The notes under the pieces: generated by a model
The model's database searches: none
Told to the model about the DNA's origin: nothing
What the model saw: the letters and a program-made list of their open reading frames with translations, nothing else
Source: Glandiceps talaboti
Taxonomy: Eukaryota; Hemichordata; Enteropneusta; Spengelidae
DNA length: 64,000 bases
NCBI RefSeq assembly: GCF_964340395.1
Contig: NC_135549.1
Coordinates: forward strand, 23,320,842 to 23,384,841
Direction: 5' to 3'
Made by a program: the position numbers and the translations under genes
Part shown: one piece after another, positions 1-18,239 of the stretch
Position numbering within the stretch: the first letter of the stretch is position 1
How the letters are laid out: the number at the start of each line of letters is the position of its first letter

Positions 1-560
1 ACCTAGTTTGACTGCTCTCAACTGTGTATTGTGTCTTTAGGCCAAATAAAAAATACTGTGTGTTTCCCAACCAGACCGACCCGACTTTAAACCCGTCCGA
101 TCCTAAACGTCATGCAAAAAGGTAAAATGGTTACAATTTACTTCTGTATACGTGTACACCTTCATGCCTTTGACTCATCAGTGGTCACGTTAAAACAACC
201 TGTATTCCAGAAAGAAACGAGGTATTTTTAGACTATAACACAGTACAGTCTGCATAATATGTTCGTCTGCTTAATTATAACAGTCTTCAGTTAAATTCTT
301 TTACAACTCATCAAACTCTCACGGACGTATTGTGACCAAAGAGTATCTAATCCTGGGGTCGAAGTACTTGAAAAAAAATTAAGTTTGTAAAATGAAATAA
401 AATTCCCACCCACCCACCCACCCACCCACCCACCTACCCTATTTTCTGAAGTCGTGTTATTGGAAACAAACACTTTTAAAAAGTTTGCCGTCAGCATATG
501 GCTAAATTTAACTACGGTAAGATGTAACCATGAAGGTCTTTCTAAAGAACTCATTTTGTT
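1..560. other. Unassigned left flank
   Basis: No gene or known element is recognised here. A short CCCA-type simple repeat lies near 405-434. The open frames that cross it are low-complexity and show no domain. The first sequence with paralogous copies elsewhere in the window begins near 560. Confidence 0.4.
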
Positions 561-562
561 AT

Positions 563-770
563 TTTTAACGGTTGTTGGTAGTCCATAAAGTCAACGAAAT
601 ATCAGGTGAGTATTTTCCTACCACAGGTTATTTTATAATTGTGATAAATAAGATCTTACATGTATCAAATGTAGTTAATCAGATGTATGCCACCGAACTT
701 CTTATATAAGACAGCCACTGTCCCAATGTAAACAAAGCATTTCAGTTACAGCCATGCACGATGTGTTCAA
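563..770 (+). promoter_or_regulatory. Upstream module of transporter locus 1: putative noncoding exon donor and TATA-like box
   Basis: This block recurs upstream of all four transporter loci (about 12.60, 17.49 and 32.51 kb). It contains a conserved run ending in a consensus donor (ATCAG|GTGAGT, exon end 605). About 100 bp later comes a TATA-like TTATATAAG (702-710) followed by a conserved GTAAACAAAGCATTTCAG-type segment. An acceptor-like TTTCAG at 6661, just 5' of the first coding exon, is conserved in loci 1, 3 and 4, so a noncoding first exon spliced to it is plausible. Conservation is seen directly; promoter and exon function are inferred. Confidence 0.4.
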
Positions 771-937
771 CCATTTCGTGTAGGGTCTATGGTTCAACAA
801 ATACACTGGTTCACAACTTTGAACGTTTGAACCAGCTACTGAGAATGGAGTTCGCAAGACAATAAACCAATCCACCAATAAATCCTACAACGTTAACCTT
901 GACTCGATACCAACAACTATCTTAAAACAGCATATCG

Positions 938-1590
938 ATGTCTAGCTCTGGATGTATATGCTACGAGGTTCGACACGTACCTCGTAGCATATACACACCC
1001 AGTGCTAATCGATGTCCTGTAAATAGATGTCTAAACCATTGTCAACATCGTCAATATAATGTACCAAACAAACCCAAGAAGGCTATAGTCACACCATTGT
1101 TGACAAAAACACAACTGTGTCCTAAAATCCTGAAGAACTACCGAACAGTGTCCAATTTATCATTGATATCTAAAGTTGTTGAGAAATCCTTGCCAGCAGA
1201 CTAACACATCGTCTCCACTCAAACACACTGGATGAAATCATGCAATCAGCCCACACAAATCACACAGCACGGAGACGACTCTTCTACGGGTTCAAAATGA
1301 CATTCTTCTGGCACGTGATGATCGTAAAAGTTGTTTTGCTAGTTTTTGCTTGACCTCTCTGCAGCCTTTGACACTGTCGACCATTCTCTCCTCCTGACCC
1401 CGTATGCTGAACAGAATGGGCATCATCGGTACAGCAAGCGCTTGCTTGGTTCAAGTCATATCTAGTAGACCGTAAGCAAACAGTACAGATAAATGACAAC
1501 TTCTCGAACTCGCATGACCTTCAGTAGCGTCCTACAAAGCTCTGTGTTGGGACCAATTCTCTTCACCATATATAAATATGGTTCCAGTTA
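938..1590 (+). mobile_element. Degenerate LINE reverse-transcriptase fragment (CR1/L2-like)
   Basis: Translated pieces in shifting frames resemble the middle of a non-LTR reverse transcriptase. First comes a KKAIVTPLL...LKNYRTVSNLSLISKVVEK stretch (finger region). Then come remnants of the block around the first catalytic Asp, a LAWFKSYLVDRKQTVQIND block (about 1440-1495), and a GSVLGPILFTIY-like block now frameshifted (1535-1575). Several frameshifts and stops make it a dead copy. The clade is suggested by these block motifs and is not certain. Confidence 0.7.
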
Positions 1591-1599
1591 AGGTCACCA

Positions 1600-2300
1600 G
1601 TTCTGGGTGTCCTTGGCTGGAACACAATGTCAAGTAGATTTAATTTGTTGAGATTAAAGTTCTTTAAAAAGACTTTGTAATTTAGATGAATCACGATGGA
1701 CTAAATGTATCTTTAACCATCTCAATTCCATTAGTGAAGAATCTGAAAGAAATATGACAAAACTGTAACTAAAAAATTAATAGACCTTAATATTGATAGA
1801 GACCAAATTCAAAATCTTTCAGAGAATAAAATCAAACATATCATATTCAAAAAGGAAGAGCTCATATGGAAAGAAAACATGACAAAAAATATTGTCTTAC
1901 CTATTACTGTAAATTTAAAACAACTTTAGAACCAGAAGAGTATCTTAAATCAGTTACTAATTTTTAAAGTGTCACAAATGAAATTTAAGGCAAGACATAG
2001 TCATTCGGTCTTGCATATGAAAAGAGAAAATGGAAAAATTATAATGATGATTGTACATAGGTCCTTATTGCGGAAAAACTGATGAGACACTTGAACACTT
2101 TCTTTTTACAAGTGAAAGCCATTTTCTACACAACGACATATCTTAATGAAAGGAACAGAAGAACTATTACTCAACAATGGAGAGTTGAACTTATATCAAG
2201 ATTTTAAACAAGGGAAAGAACTATTCTGTTTATTTTTTTTATTTATGGGAGATAATACGAAACTTTACAATTAGTTTATAAGTAAATAAAATAGAACAAT
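1600..2300 (+). mobile_element. Second degenerate LINE 3' fragment with a zinc-knuckle remnant
   Basis: Frames on the + strand give pieces such as KFKARHSHSVLHMKR and, near 2060-2105, CPYCGKTDETLEHFLF-like residues once a frame break is ignored. This C-x-x-C...H pattern is usual at the C-terminus of some LINE ORF2 proteins. It is AT-rich and full of stops. It appears unrelated to the fragment at 938-1590. The family assignment is tentative. Confidence 0.45.
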
Positions 2301-2985
2301 ATCTTATTGAAGCAATTGAAAACAGAAAGATTTTGTTCAAACGAATATAGAAAAGTTTAGCAGTTAGATTCCTGACAACTAACATTTGAAGCGCATTTTT
2401 ATCTTCGTTTTATCAATCTTCTTACCTCACTTTGGTTTATTTTGATATATTTGTTCCTGTATATGTTTTTACTCGTCTTCTTAAGTAGTACATGTATTTC
2501 AATTTACATCCATATGTTAGCTATGAAATACCCCCCCCCCCCCCCATCCCAAGCTTATATTAACATAGAGAGGCATGTGATAAATTCAGGTTGTAGTCTG
2601 CTAGGACATTATTTCACAGCCATATAGAATGAAATTAAGTGGCTTTCATAACTTTATTGAGAGGAATAATATATTATTAGGTATTGTAGGGTAGTATTAT
2701 ATTTCAGAGCTAATGTATAAATGTGAAATAACCCCCTACAAAATCATAGGTAAAAACGGTAAATGTAAATTATAATAGTAAAAAGGAGTTTTCCCCTTCT
2801 GTAATGATCTTTTCCTTTTCTATCATATATTTTCTCTCACTGATATTGGTAAAGATGGTAGATGGTGACCCCTAATATTATTTAAATGTATCCTTTTCAC
2901 GTTGTACCACATAACAATAACATCTGGGTCTGTTATAAACCGTAACGGGATTTTATTTCACGGCGGATTACGTACAGTTCGGGTC
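2300..2985. other. Unassigned AT-rich intergenic DNA
   Basis: No domain-bearing frame or paralogous block is recognised. It contains a poly-C run near 2530-2546 and otherwise AT-rich unique-looking sequence. Confidence 0.3.
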
Positions 2986-3380
2986 AGTATACTCATTTCA
3001 AAACATCTATAAAACGTGTAAGCACTAACACACCCTGTCCTTTAATGTATTTAGCGATGTTTAAGAGAACGAGTAAAATGCAGTGCAGGGGCATGGAAGA
3101 AAAGAATATGGCGGGGCACCAAGAAAATTGCCGTGTGAAGGCCCCTCCGTGGGGAGGGGGGAGGGGGGGGGTGGGCTTGACGATTCTGAAATTTCTTGAT
3201 TTGCCACTTTTTAAATCCAAATCAAACCTTAGGTGCCGTCATTTATGCATATTTGAACATTTTTTTGCTGGTTAGCTGCAATAATTTACACTTCATTTAC
3301 CAATATTATATGTTTCGGTTTAAACATAGACCCTACACGACCATAGGATCTATGGTTTGACTGAGGAAGGTGATAGCCAA
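2985..3380 (+). repeat. Conserved block shared by transporter modules, with G-rich run
   Basis: This segment, including a purine/G-rich run at about 3150-3176, is paralogous to 17905-18205 and to 33160-33440. In all three modules it lies between the TATA-like block and a CTGT microsatellite. It therefore belongs to the duplicated upstream module and is not an independent gene. The short frames over it are not conserved as protein. Confidence 0.6.
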
Positions 3381-3387
3381 GACAATG

Positions 3388-3666
<279 letters not shown>

Positions 3667-3944
3667 AGTTTAAATTGGAATGAGGATAAGATAGAGAGAT
3701 GTGTACAGAGAGTAACTTTGCTGTAAATAAGGCGTTAAAGACCATATTCATGTATTCTATGGATTTGAATTATGTGTATAGTTTGGTATTGGTGCCACTT
3801 ACATGTCTTTAAATGTATTTTCCAAAACGTCCTACCTACCAAACCTATGATAACCACTGCAATCATTTTCAAAACATTGAAATGATCGGGTTTATTGCAT
3901 ATATGATAAGGGGGATGAGTAGGCAACTGAATGAACATTTTTGA

Positions 3945-4225
3945 AAATATACAAATGTCAAGACCACGTCATAGCAACAGGTAAACGATGAAGTATAATG
4001 CCAACATAACACCAGTGAAGGGAAGGCAAATGAATAAACCTTCAAAAAATGTATGCAAATATGCCTAGCAACAGGACCATGCTTATAGCAACAGTCAAGG
4101 CAATGGTTTTTATTGCAGATATGACATCAGAGATGGGTAAGCTTGCCAAGTGAATACACATTCATAATGCATGAAGATATGTCTAGCAACAAGACAATAT
4201 AATCATAGTAGAAAATTAAAATTTA
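3945..4225 (+). repeat. Degenerate ~110-bp tandem repeat, copies 1-3
   Basis: Successive diverged copies carry the phrases TAGCAACAAGACCA, CATAGCAACAG and AAGTGAATAAACATTCA about 110 bp apart. The same family recurs at 5860-6290, 8165-8345 and 13370-13560, always in the noncoding parts of transporter loci 1 and 2. No coding potential is conserved. Confidence 0.6.
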
Positions 4226-5858
4226 CCCTCAGTAGTTGTGCTACAACGTCATTGTCTCTGGAAGTGCAATAAATAACTGTATTATTTAATTTATTACATG
4301 CATTGTGTAACTCTGCCATGAACTAAGCTTATTGTATAATTTTGTCAGGAGTACATGCATGCATACTTATTACTAACAAGGTATTGACATCCTTAGCATT
4401 TTTTCAAGTTCTTGTTTAAAAACGAAAAAGTTATCCAATTGGAATTCTTGTATCACTTTTGAAAACAAGGATAATTTGTCATGGATGTGCTATTGGAATG
4501 TCATTTTACATGATTGAAAATCGTTTCTTTGAATGATGTTTGTCCACTGCGAACTTGTCAAAATAATCCAGACGACATGTGAACATTTCTAGAACTCACA
4601 GCAGTACTCATCTAGACTGACAGATCAGAGGTTGTGAGCCCGGTCTAATCTCCTTTTCACCAAAGGGGAGGCTGATAAGCGAGGACCGATGATGTCAGTG
4701 CTCTCTATACGCCATCATGGTTTACTAGATAGAATGTAATACTGTAAACATGTCCATGCATGCATGAGTACAAAATTAACGGGTGTCTTCGTTGACCTTG
4801 TAGTAGTACAGTATACATTTCACGCAAAGTGTCGCGACACCAACTAACCTACGTTCGACATCCAGCATTGGAACTATTTAAACGATCAACTGTCTCTGTT
4901 CTTTTCAAGTCTTTTCGTAAACGTTTGTGACATGCATAGCTGAAATCTGCGTCGATGGCACAACAACTGAAGCTGGTAACATGGTCGTACCCCATTTAGC
5001 CTATGCTAAATATTACCTATGAAAGTACGTGAAGCTCTGTTATATCATTCATTGCACATGCGTAGTATACAGAGAAAGTATTTCAGACGCATAGCGCCGC
5101 GCCAGCTGATGGAGATTACGCGAATATAGAGTAGACCATCTCAGAAAGACCGTCTCAGACTCAGAGAGACCGTGGCTGAACATCACAGACCTTACGTCAT
5201 CCATGTACGTTCGATATACGTCATCTCTCACATGCTAGCGCTGCATGATATAGCCTATAGGTCGTCTTCCATTGTTGATGTTATGGACAAAATGGCGTCT
5301 CGTCAAGAACATAAACGGTATTGAAAACACAGTACATACAAACGTACGTACAATTTTGAACAAATTCTTTCAATGTATGGGGGTATACAGACCATTTATG
5401 TGTATAAATCACAATAACAGAGACGTTATGTAGCTGAGCTAGCTATAGCAGACTGGCTACATTTTATAAGTTGATATTAGGGGTATACCATTTGACTTCA
5501 GGGTGGTGGTGGAGGGGGAGGAGGATTTTCGAAATAATGTTGTCGCCGGTCAAAAAAAAAATAAAAAAATAGAGAGAACATTATGCTTAACAATTGTTTC
5601 TAGGGTATTAGCTAAAAAAAAAAATGGTTTGTTGCAAGTGCAGAAATTAGCTACAAATGTCAAATTCCCAGCTGGTATATGTCTTTCTGACGCTGCCTAA
5701 ACTTGTAAAGTTTCATGTCAAAGTTTTAAGCTATAAACTGTTGGCAAATGCTGAAACAAACTGAAACACTACCCAAATTATAATCATCATAACTCGAAAT
5801 TTGGTGAGATGTTTCTAGAACTGTTGTTCTGCTGATGTTCAAAATATCTTGACACTAT
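4226..5858. other. Unassigned DNA in the putative 5' intron of locus 1
   Basis: No recognised gene, RNA or mobile element. The small frames at 5049-5231 (minus) and 5503-5700 (plus) show no domain and no paralogue in the other modules. Confidence 0.3.
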
Positions 5859-5859
5859 T

Positions 5860-6295
5860 GACATAGCAACATGACCACACCCATAGCAACAATCAAATTC
5901 CTTTATATTTTGAAAAAAAATAATATCACCGGTAGGCAAGTTAGTAAACATTCAAAAAATGAATGCAAATATGTCTAGCAACATGACGTCCATAACAACA
6001 GCAAATTATATGTGTATATCACAAAGATAACAATAGGGATTCATAGACAAGTGAATAAATACTCAAAAAATGCATGCAGATAGCCCTAGACCACGCCCAC
6101 AGCAACAGTCAAATGATGGTGTATGTTGTGAAGATAACAACAGGAATAGCTAAGCAAGTGGATAAACATCCAAATGGTGATGTGAAAGCAAAATGCCTAG
6201 CAACAAGACCATGCCCAAAGCAACAGCCAAAAGATGACGTATGTAGTAAAGATTACAACAGGGCTGGATAGGCAATCGGATAACATAAACAAAAA
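5860..6295 (+). repeat. Degenerate ~110-bp tandem repeat, second cluster
   Basis: About four diverged units of the same family as 3945-4225, each with a CATAGCAACA-type core and a later GATAACAACAGG core. The cluster ends shortly before the first coding exon of locus 1. It is intronic if the noncoding first exon at about 565-605 is real. Confidence 0.6.
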
Positions 6296-6748
6296 AATTG
6301 TACAGTCTTGCTACAATGCCATTGACGTTTTTTCAGGCACGGCCTTAGAGGGCGTCTGTTATTTAAAATTACTTCATTACATTACATAGATGAGGAACCA
6401 CCGGTTCATGAAAACAAAAAAGACATACAAAGGGCCACCCAAAGGAAGTAGCCAATGACGGAGTGATCTTCTCATTGTTCTCTATATACACATCCAAAAC
6501 TTTGAACAAAGTTAACGAAAGGAAGTTGTTATAGTGATAAAAACATTGTAAGTAAACAAAATGAATTTTCCCATACCTAAAATGCCCAACGTTATTGTCA
6601 TTTTCAATTGTATTTGATTGACATTTCTGCAACTAACCCGGATGTTTTTGGATACTTTCAGGCAAATTTCAAGACGGAGACAGTGGAACAACAACAACAA
6701 CACCCTTACCAAAAATACATATGTTAAATCTCAATTTAACTTGCATTG

Positions 6749-10556
<3,808 letters not shown>

Positions 10557-10888
10557 AAGTGTTTGTGGAAGACACTCTCCGCAATTATTAGTGTGCAAGA
10601 CTTTTTCAGACCATTCCAAAGTTATGGTCAACATTAACCGATGACATTAAAATAAGACTTCATGGTGACACACAGTGTTCCATCTATAAATGTATACGAA
10701 TGCATTTTCTAGCTATTTTACAATAACAAAGGACGTCAAAGAAATTGATAGATTACATTATCTACCTTACTACTCTGTGTTATACTTTATTTAATAGCAA
10801 AATTTATATTTGGTGAATAACAGTATCATGATATGTAACGTGACTAAAGGTCAATGTTTACATTTAATCTAGTACTAGCAATGAAAAG

Positions 10889-11131
<243 letters not shown>

Positions 11132-11593
11132 TTTAAATGAAATAGGGGTACGTGTATACAGAGAATGGAACTTCACGTTTGTGCTAGATTTGGATGAAAT
11201 GTGGGTTTACATGTAACATATTGTAACATCACCCTTTGTATCAGATTTGAATGAAATGTGAATTGAAGTTTTGTGATTTCCAGGTTATTGAAATTATATA
11301 TAATTCAGATTGAGATGCACTATATTTTTTTCTCATTCTCACAAGTCAAAGTACATGTTTCCTGAGTGAAGCAGCAAACTACCTCTACGTAAAGAGTACC
11401 TTTACAAAAATACCTCTAAGTAAAGAGGCTAGTGGTTTTTACGACGTTTTTATTAATATGTTCTCTGAATTTTTAACAAGAAATACCAAATAAAAGGTCA
11501 TTAAGTATTACATGTTTTCTGTTGATTCAGTATATTTGAAGTTGTGGTCATAACTTTGATGAACAATGCCCTGAGGTATTAGCATCCGTTTCC

Positions 11594-11887
<294 letters not shown>

Positions 11888-11889
11888 GA

Positions 11890-12600
11890 CGTGTTTTAAT
11901 GATATTACTTTAAGGTATTTAACCTTGAAGGATAACCGCGTTCGATTTTATGAGGAAATAAACAATTTGACTGAATCTTTGATAGTTTGATACTGGGATT
12001 GAGTATTTCACGTATAGTTACCTGTTCAACTTTTCCGTGGTATTTGTGATTACAGTACATTTGGAGATTGAGGATTTCACAAGTATTGTTCAAACTATAT
12101 CATACAGAGTTGTGAACTTTTAATATGTTAGCAATATTAGGGTTAAGAACCCTGCACTTGTTCTAAAGCACTAAATATAAAGAACAGTAGCTGCCGTATA
12201 TAGTAGACTGAGTGACATGTTTGTTGAGAATTTAAAAAAAAATGTTTGATCAGACCTTTACTTTAATAATAGACCATACATGCTTAAAATGTATATAAAT
12301 GCAATTAGTGGGTGTTAATTGTACATAAAGCAGCATGGTTTATATTGCACTGAGGTCAGTTGAAATGTTTGTCATAGTTTTGGCTCTTTAAGTATGATTT
12401 ATCTTATGCCAAGATGGTAATATTTTTCAAAGTTACATGGATAACTTTTTGTCGACTTTTTATTGTGACCTTTGGATCTCGATTGGGAGTTTTGACCTCG
12501 TTAGGTTGCCTCGCAACTCGACATTGTGTCCTATACTCCATTGAATATGTATATTAACTACAGTAAGAGCAAGATCAGTATCTATTCTGGTCTTTCATTT
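11890..12600. other. Intergenic DNA between loci 1 and 2
   Basis: No gene recognised. From about 12340 the sequence becomes paralogous to 17200 and 32260, marking the left part of the transporter module (a TTTGTCATAGTTTTGGC-type phrase). The 62-aa minus frame at 11905-12093 is not conserved. Confidence 0.4.
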
Positions 12601-12800
12601 TGTTATTTTAACGGTTCGTAATCCATTAAATCAGCAAAATAGTGGTGGATTCCTACTTCAATTTATTTTCTAATTGTGATAACACCTTACAAGTATCAAA
12701 TGCAGTAGATCATGGATGTGGGTGATACTTCCACTGGTCGATGTATGCCACAGGACTTTATATGTAATAAGGCAGCTCCTGTCCAAATGTAAAGAAAACA
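12601..12800 (+). promoter_or_regulatory. Degenerate upstream module of pseudogene locus 2
   Basis: Paralogous to 563-770, 17490-17660 and 32512-32925. Both diagnostic signals are damaged. The donor position reads GTGGTGGAT instead of a GTGAGT donor, and the TATA-like run is interrupted (TTTATATGTAATAAGG, about 12758-12773). The decay agrees with the loss of the coding exons downstream. Confidence 0.45.
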
Positions 12801-13089
12801 TTTCAGCTACAGCCGTACAGCTCATAAATGTACTCCGCCGTCATAATTATGTGCAGGTGGAGGTGTCAATATTATTTTGCTGAATACATTTTGTAGCAGA
12901 CTTTGATTGTGCAACGGCCATCTTTATTTTTTCAAGTATGTGCGGCTGAAGCTGTCAAGAACCTTAGGTCACGAACATGGTTCCTTTATTTCGTATCGTT
13001 ATTTCAATGGCCTATTACTAATGACATCACTTAGGTCAGTAAACCGAAAATTCTGAAAGTTCTTGATGTGTGACTGTTTGATACACATT

Positions 13090-13565
<476 letters not shown>

Positions 13566-14396
13566 CATTTTTAGCACACAACGGCTATTGGGTTTGGTCT
13601 GTCTGTCTGTCCATCTGGCCATCCATCCGTGTGTGCATTCACCCTGATATCTCTGGTATTCACTAACTGATTTCAACCAAACCTGGCACAAAGGTAAAAT
13701 ACCATGTGAGACATATGCAGTCATTTTGTCTTACGACTGAATCAAATAGCAAAGTTTGGGTTATCTACATAGTTTTTCCAATTAAACATTTCAAGTGATA
13801 ACATTTTAACGGGTTTGACTATGAGAGGGAATATGCAAGTCACTATTCGTGACTTGACCTGTATAGCAAAATAGCTATATTTTGCCAGTTAACTCCAACA
13901 GGTTGATAACTAGGGACATCACTGAAGTGTCTGCCCTCACATTATCAAAATTATGAACTTTCGAATGAAACCATTAACTTTGACCTTGACAAACGTTTTA
14001 AAAAGTGAAATGAAATCATTTTTTTCGTACTACATTAAATCAAGAAGTTGAATCCACAAATAGACCATTTAAATGTCTAAACCCCAAATGTCAACTTTTC
14101 TTTTTATATCTCGACCTTTGACTTTGACCTCCGTATTCAAGATCAAATAAAAAATTGGTCAAAAAATTGTGAGGGTTCGTATCTAGAGACACTTTTCAAA
14201 TTTGCTCAATAACACACCAGTTGGGGAACTATGTCTTCTGATCAATGAAGGTTTGTTCAAATAAAAATAACACATAAGCGATACAGTTGTGGTACAACGC
14301 CATAGGTACTATTTTGAATTGAAAGCAAAGACTTAAAGCGACAACATGAAGGGTCTACAGTTTAACATCATGTAAGAGAGATAAAAAGATAAACAG

Positions 14397-15268
14397 GTAT
14401 AGCGTTCACTGGTGCCAGTGTTGGTGTTATGGTAATTCCACCATTAGGACAATTCGTCATTGATATGTATGGTTGGCGTGGTGCCATGCTAATTTTTGCA
14501 GGAATTTATACTAATATATTTGATTCAGCTGCACTGATAAAACCAGTTGTGCATACCCAATCTAACAGCAATAGTCGGTCTAGAAATAACCACAAAGTTA
14601 CTTGTATAAGTTGCTGTAGAGTTTTCGGTTTTCATTTACTTAGAAAATATCCAACCATAAATTTGTTCCTCGTCAGTCAACTATTTCTCGATTACAATTT
14701 CCAGGTAAACATGATTTATATGATTCCGCTAGCTATCAATCATGGTGTACCTGCCATGAATGCATGCACCTTGATGTCTGTCTTTGGATCTAGCATGATA
14801 GTTGGAAGATTGCCACACGGCTGGGTTGTAGACAAAAGATTCATTTCTCCGTTAAATGTATTGGCAATAAGCATGAGTTGTTTTGGAGCATTTACATACA
14901 TGCTGGCTGCTTGTAAAAGTTACATCTGTATGGCAGTCAGCTGTGCAGGGTTGGGGCTTTGCCAGGGAATATTTATGCCAATATCTGCTGTGGTAAACGA
15001 TATGGTAGAACCCAATGACTTTGCTGGTATGTTTGGCTTATCGATGCTGTTTATGGGGATTGGTGAAACAGTAGCATTGCCACTTTCAGGTAAGCATAAT
15101 ACACCTTGTATCGAAAGTCAAGTTTTTTTGGATTTCGAACTTTATCTATTTTAACTTTTGAGGAAAGACATTGAGAATAACCTCTTTAGAAGGGCATTTG
15201 ATTCTGTGTGTTTACTTGTTCAAAACATATTGAAGATTACGTACTGGATTCAGGCTCTTTAGGTAATT

Positions 15269-15355
<87 letters not shown>

Positions 15356-15665
15356 GATGCCTACACGTCTAATTCTAGACGTTTTTCTTAAAGTTGTCTT
15401 TCTCAAAATGCACAAAGCAATCATTATAGTAGTAGTTTCGCTCAAGAATAATATACTAACAATGTTGTCTTTTGTAGGATTGGTTTATGAGACAGTCCAT
15501 TTACCCAATCCGATATATTTCATCTCGGGGTCATTGATGATGCTTGCCAGAATTCTGTTGATAATACTCTCAGTTGGACGTAAGTGGTGTTGTCAGTCTG
15601 ATGACAATGACGACGGGAACACAAAGTCTGGTGAAGGGGAGATTGAGAATATCAATTTGGATTAA
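14397..15665 (+). pseudogene. SLC16-like pseudogene, locus 2 (exon 3 without its 5' end, plus exon 4)
   Basis: Exon 3 homology starts abruptly at about 14397 and runs to a normal donor at 15089/15090. Exon 4 is 15478-15665, with the usual acceptor and a stop after INLD. Missing are exons 1 and 2, the exon 3 acceptor, and roughly its first 90 nt, which in the other loci encode the lead-in and the YFRKRHALAS signature. Intron sequence ends in AAACAGGTA and joins exon sequence TAGCG directly, so this looks like a deletion. The remaining frame is open over about 230 residues but has a 3-nt deletion (VVIKDMVEP is VVNDMVEP) and odd changes such as PHGWVV. A product from the ATG at 14429 would lack the first helices. 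(TA)n fills intron 3 (15274-15352). Confidence 0.85.
15274..15352. repeat. (TA)n microsatellite in intron 3 of locus 2
   Basis: About 80 bp of TA dinucleotides directly 5' of a conserved CACGTCTAATTCTAGACG segment. Locus 1 has only a short TATATA run at the same place (about 10229-10240), and locus 3 has a TAGA tetranucleotide array there (27578-27626). Confidence 0.92.
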
Positions 15666-16289
15666 AGGAATATCTCCCTGTTACAAATGTACAATATTTT
15701 TCTGGCCATTTCATAGTCATGGTCAACATTAACCGATGAGTTATAAGAAGTCTTCGTGGGAAACACTGTCCCAACTACAAATGTATACGAATGTATTTTC
15801 TAGCTATTTAATAATAACAGAGATTGTCAAAGAACACGATAGCTGAAATTTCTACATTAATACTCAGCTATAACTTATACAATTCGGAGTTATACATAAT
15901 TTAGCAGAATTTATATTTAGTGTATGACAGTATCGTGATATGTAATATGGAACCCTGAAAGTCAGGATTTAGATTTAATCTAGTACTAGCGATGAAAAGA
16001 TTATATACATGGATAATATCAGTGGAAATATTTTAAATATTGGGTCTCTGTTTATCACGATAGTTATTTATACAGATTGTTGATTTGCTGAGTAAATAGC
16101 TGCAATTTGGTACAAAATAAGTTAACAAATAAAACACCAAAAGCAATCGTCATAGTTCCCTGTTTATGAATAATAACCTTTGTCCTGGATTAAAGAGATA
16201 TTCACCAGTTAAAATACGATAGAATCGAATCTGTATGCACTCTATTACGCTGTTGTACATCATTTAATTCCCATAACAAATGTCATTCT

Positions 16290-16530
16290 ATTAGAATTGA
16301 CTGAGCAATTTCGAAATATCACCTTTGTGGTAGATTTCAATGAAATATTGGTATACATATACGGAATGTCACCTTTGTGTCAGATTTGAATGAACTATTC
16401 GTATACATACACAGAACGCCACCTTTATGCCAGATGTCAATTAAATATTGGTTTACATATACAGCTTTGTGCCAGGTTTGAATGAATGGAATGTGGGTTC
16501 ACATATACGGAACGTGACCTGTGTGCTACA
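16290..16530 (+). repeat. Diverged ~57-bp tandem repeat in the 3' flank of locus 2
   Basis: About four copies of a unit containing TACGGAATGTCACCTTTGTG and CAGATTTGAATGAA. Shorter versions lie in the 3' flanks of locus 1 (11150-11270) and locus 3 (28480-28570). It is part of the duplicated module, with no coding potential. Confidence 0.6.
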
Positions 16531-16534
16531 TTAT

Positions 16535-17190
16535 GAAGTGCAGGAAACAACTTAGCCGAAATATACCCGATGAAAATGCTAATGCTGAGGCTAAAACGTA
16601 GTTTGAACTATAAAGTTGTTTGAAATAATAACTTGAATTATAGATAATAGGCGATAGAAATCCCAACATGACAAAGTATAGTATCTCCAATATTAAACTT
16701 CGAGATCATGTCGTTGTACAGGCTTATAATGTGATAAAATTAAGAGATCACGCAAACTTCACGGAACATACTTTGGGGTATTCATCGAAAAGTAGACATT
16801 GTGTAAGATGTTATCATTTGATTTTCACTCAACATGTCCTCATTTTCTTAGAAGTCACTCAGTTTAAAGTAAATGTCACTTATGCTGGTCTAGTACCAAC
16901 ATAATTAACAATTCCCTAGGTGAATGAGGCTCAACATGGCAGAAAATGCTCAAATTTTGACATTTCGAAGTCGAATAACCTTGACGCTTTTCATTTTATT
17001 TCTAAAATTCGCCTGCATGTCGAGCAAACACACAGAGAGAAACTATATAAGGATGAAATATGCTTGATTAGACCATACATGCTGAATAAATATGAATGCG
17101 ATTACTTTACAGTGGATTCATTGGTCATTCACAGACCCTATATAAAACATTTCGTGTATGGTTAATGATTAATTCAATGGAGGCGGTAAT
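16535..17190. other. Intergenic DNA between loci 2 and 3
   Basis: No gene or element recognised. The frames at 16668-16904 and 16920-17165 are 78-81 aa with no domain, signal peptide or paralogous counterpart. A short part near 17060-17110 resembles 12270-12310. Confidence 0.35.
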
Positions 17191-17199
17191 TTGTAAAGC

Positions 17200-17660
17200 A
17201 GAGTTCATTTGACATGTTTGTCAAGGTTATGGCACTTTAGGTGTGATCATTGAAAGACCTGACCTCTGACGTGTACATGAGAATGTTTATTTAAGATTTT
17301 TGTTGTCAATTATTTGTATTCTGACCCTTGGACCTAGATGTATAAGAACTAAGTTCACGAGTAGGCAGTGGAGGGGAACCTCGCCTTTATATGGTTCAAC
17401 CTAATTGTAATACATCTCGACTCGACACTTTTACATATGTAGTTACTCAAGCAAGATATGTAACCACGTCTATCCAGAGAATTCATGTTATTTAACGGAT
17501 TGTAGCCCATAAAATCAGCGAAATATCTGGTGAGTGTTTTCCCACCATAAGTTATTTTGCACTATTGTGATAGATCACAGCGTACATTTACAATTATCAA
17601 GCGCACTATTAGATTATGCCACAGGAATTTATATAAGGCAACCCCTTTTGACATGTAAAC
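17200..17660 (+). promoter_or_regulatory. Upstream module of locus 3: noncoding exon donor and TATA-like box
   Basis: Paralogous to the block before locus 4 (32260-32925) over its whole length. A GCGAAATATCTG|GTGAGT donor ends a putative noncoding exon at 17529. TTTATATAAGG lies at 17628-17638. The acceptor that could pair with the donor is at 22344, followed by 129 nt of 5' UTR before the ATG at 22474. Splicing and promoter use are inferred from conservation. Confidence 0.4.
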
Positions 17661-17904
17661 AAAACATTTCAGCTAATGAACTTGGTCATCATAGTTTTAT
17701 GCAGGTGGAGGTGCCTCATTTGTCAATACTATTTTGTTGAAGAGTCGATGAATGAATTTTGTGGCAGACTTTGACTGTACAGTGGCCATTCTGTATTAGT
17801 TCGAGTCTGCGCATTTGAGGCCGTCAAGAACCTTAGGTCGGGAACAGTGATCGATTACTTCATATCATTGTTTTAACGACATCACACACTAAAGTAAGTC
17901 AGTA

Positions 17905-18205
17905 TACTAATTTCATAAATGTCTGTAAACACACTCTATAGCTTATCAATCTAGCAATGTATTGAATAACAAGCAGAATGCAGTACTGGGGGCATGCAAG
18001 AAGAGAATATGGAGAGAGGGGCACCAAAAGAAGGGGGGGGGGGATTCTGAAAGTTCTTGATTTGTGACTTTTTGATGAAATGAAATTAAATCTTGGGTGT
18101 TGTCGTTTAAGCATATGTAAATTTGAACATTTTTTCTTGCAGCGTGCAACAAGTTTTTTTTACCTATGTGACACATGACTGATGAGGGTGATAGCAAGAC
18201 ATTGT

Positions 18206-18239
<34 letters not shown>
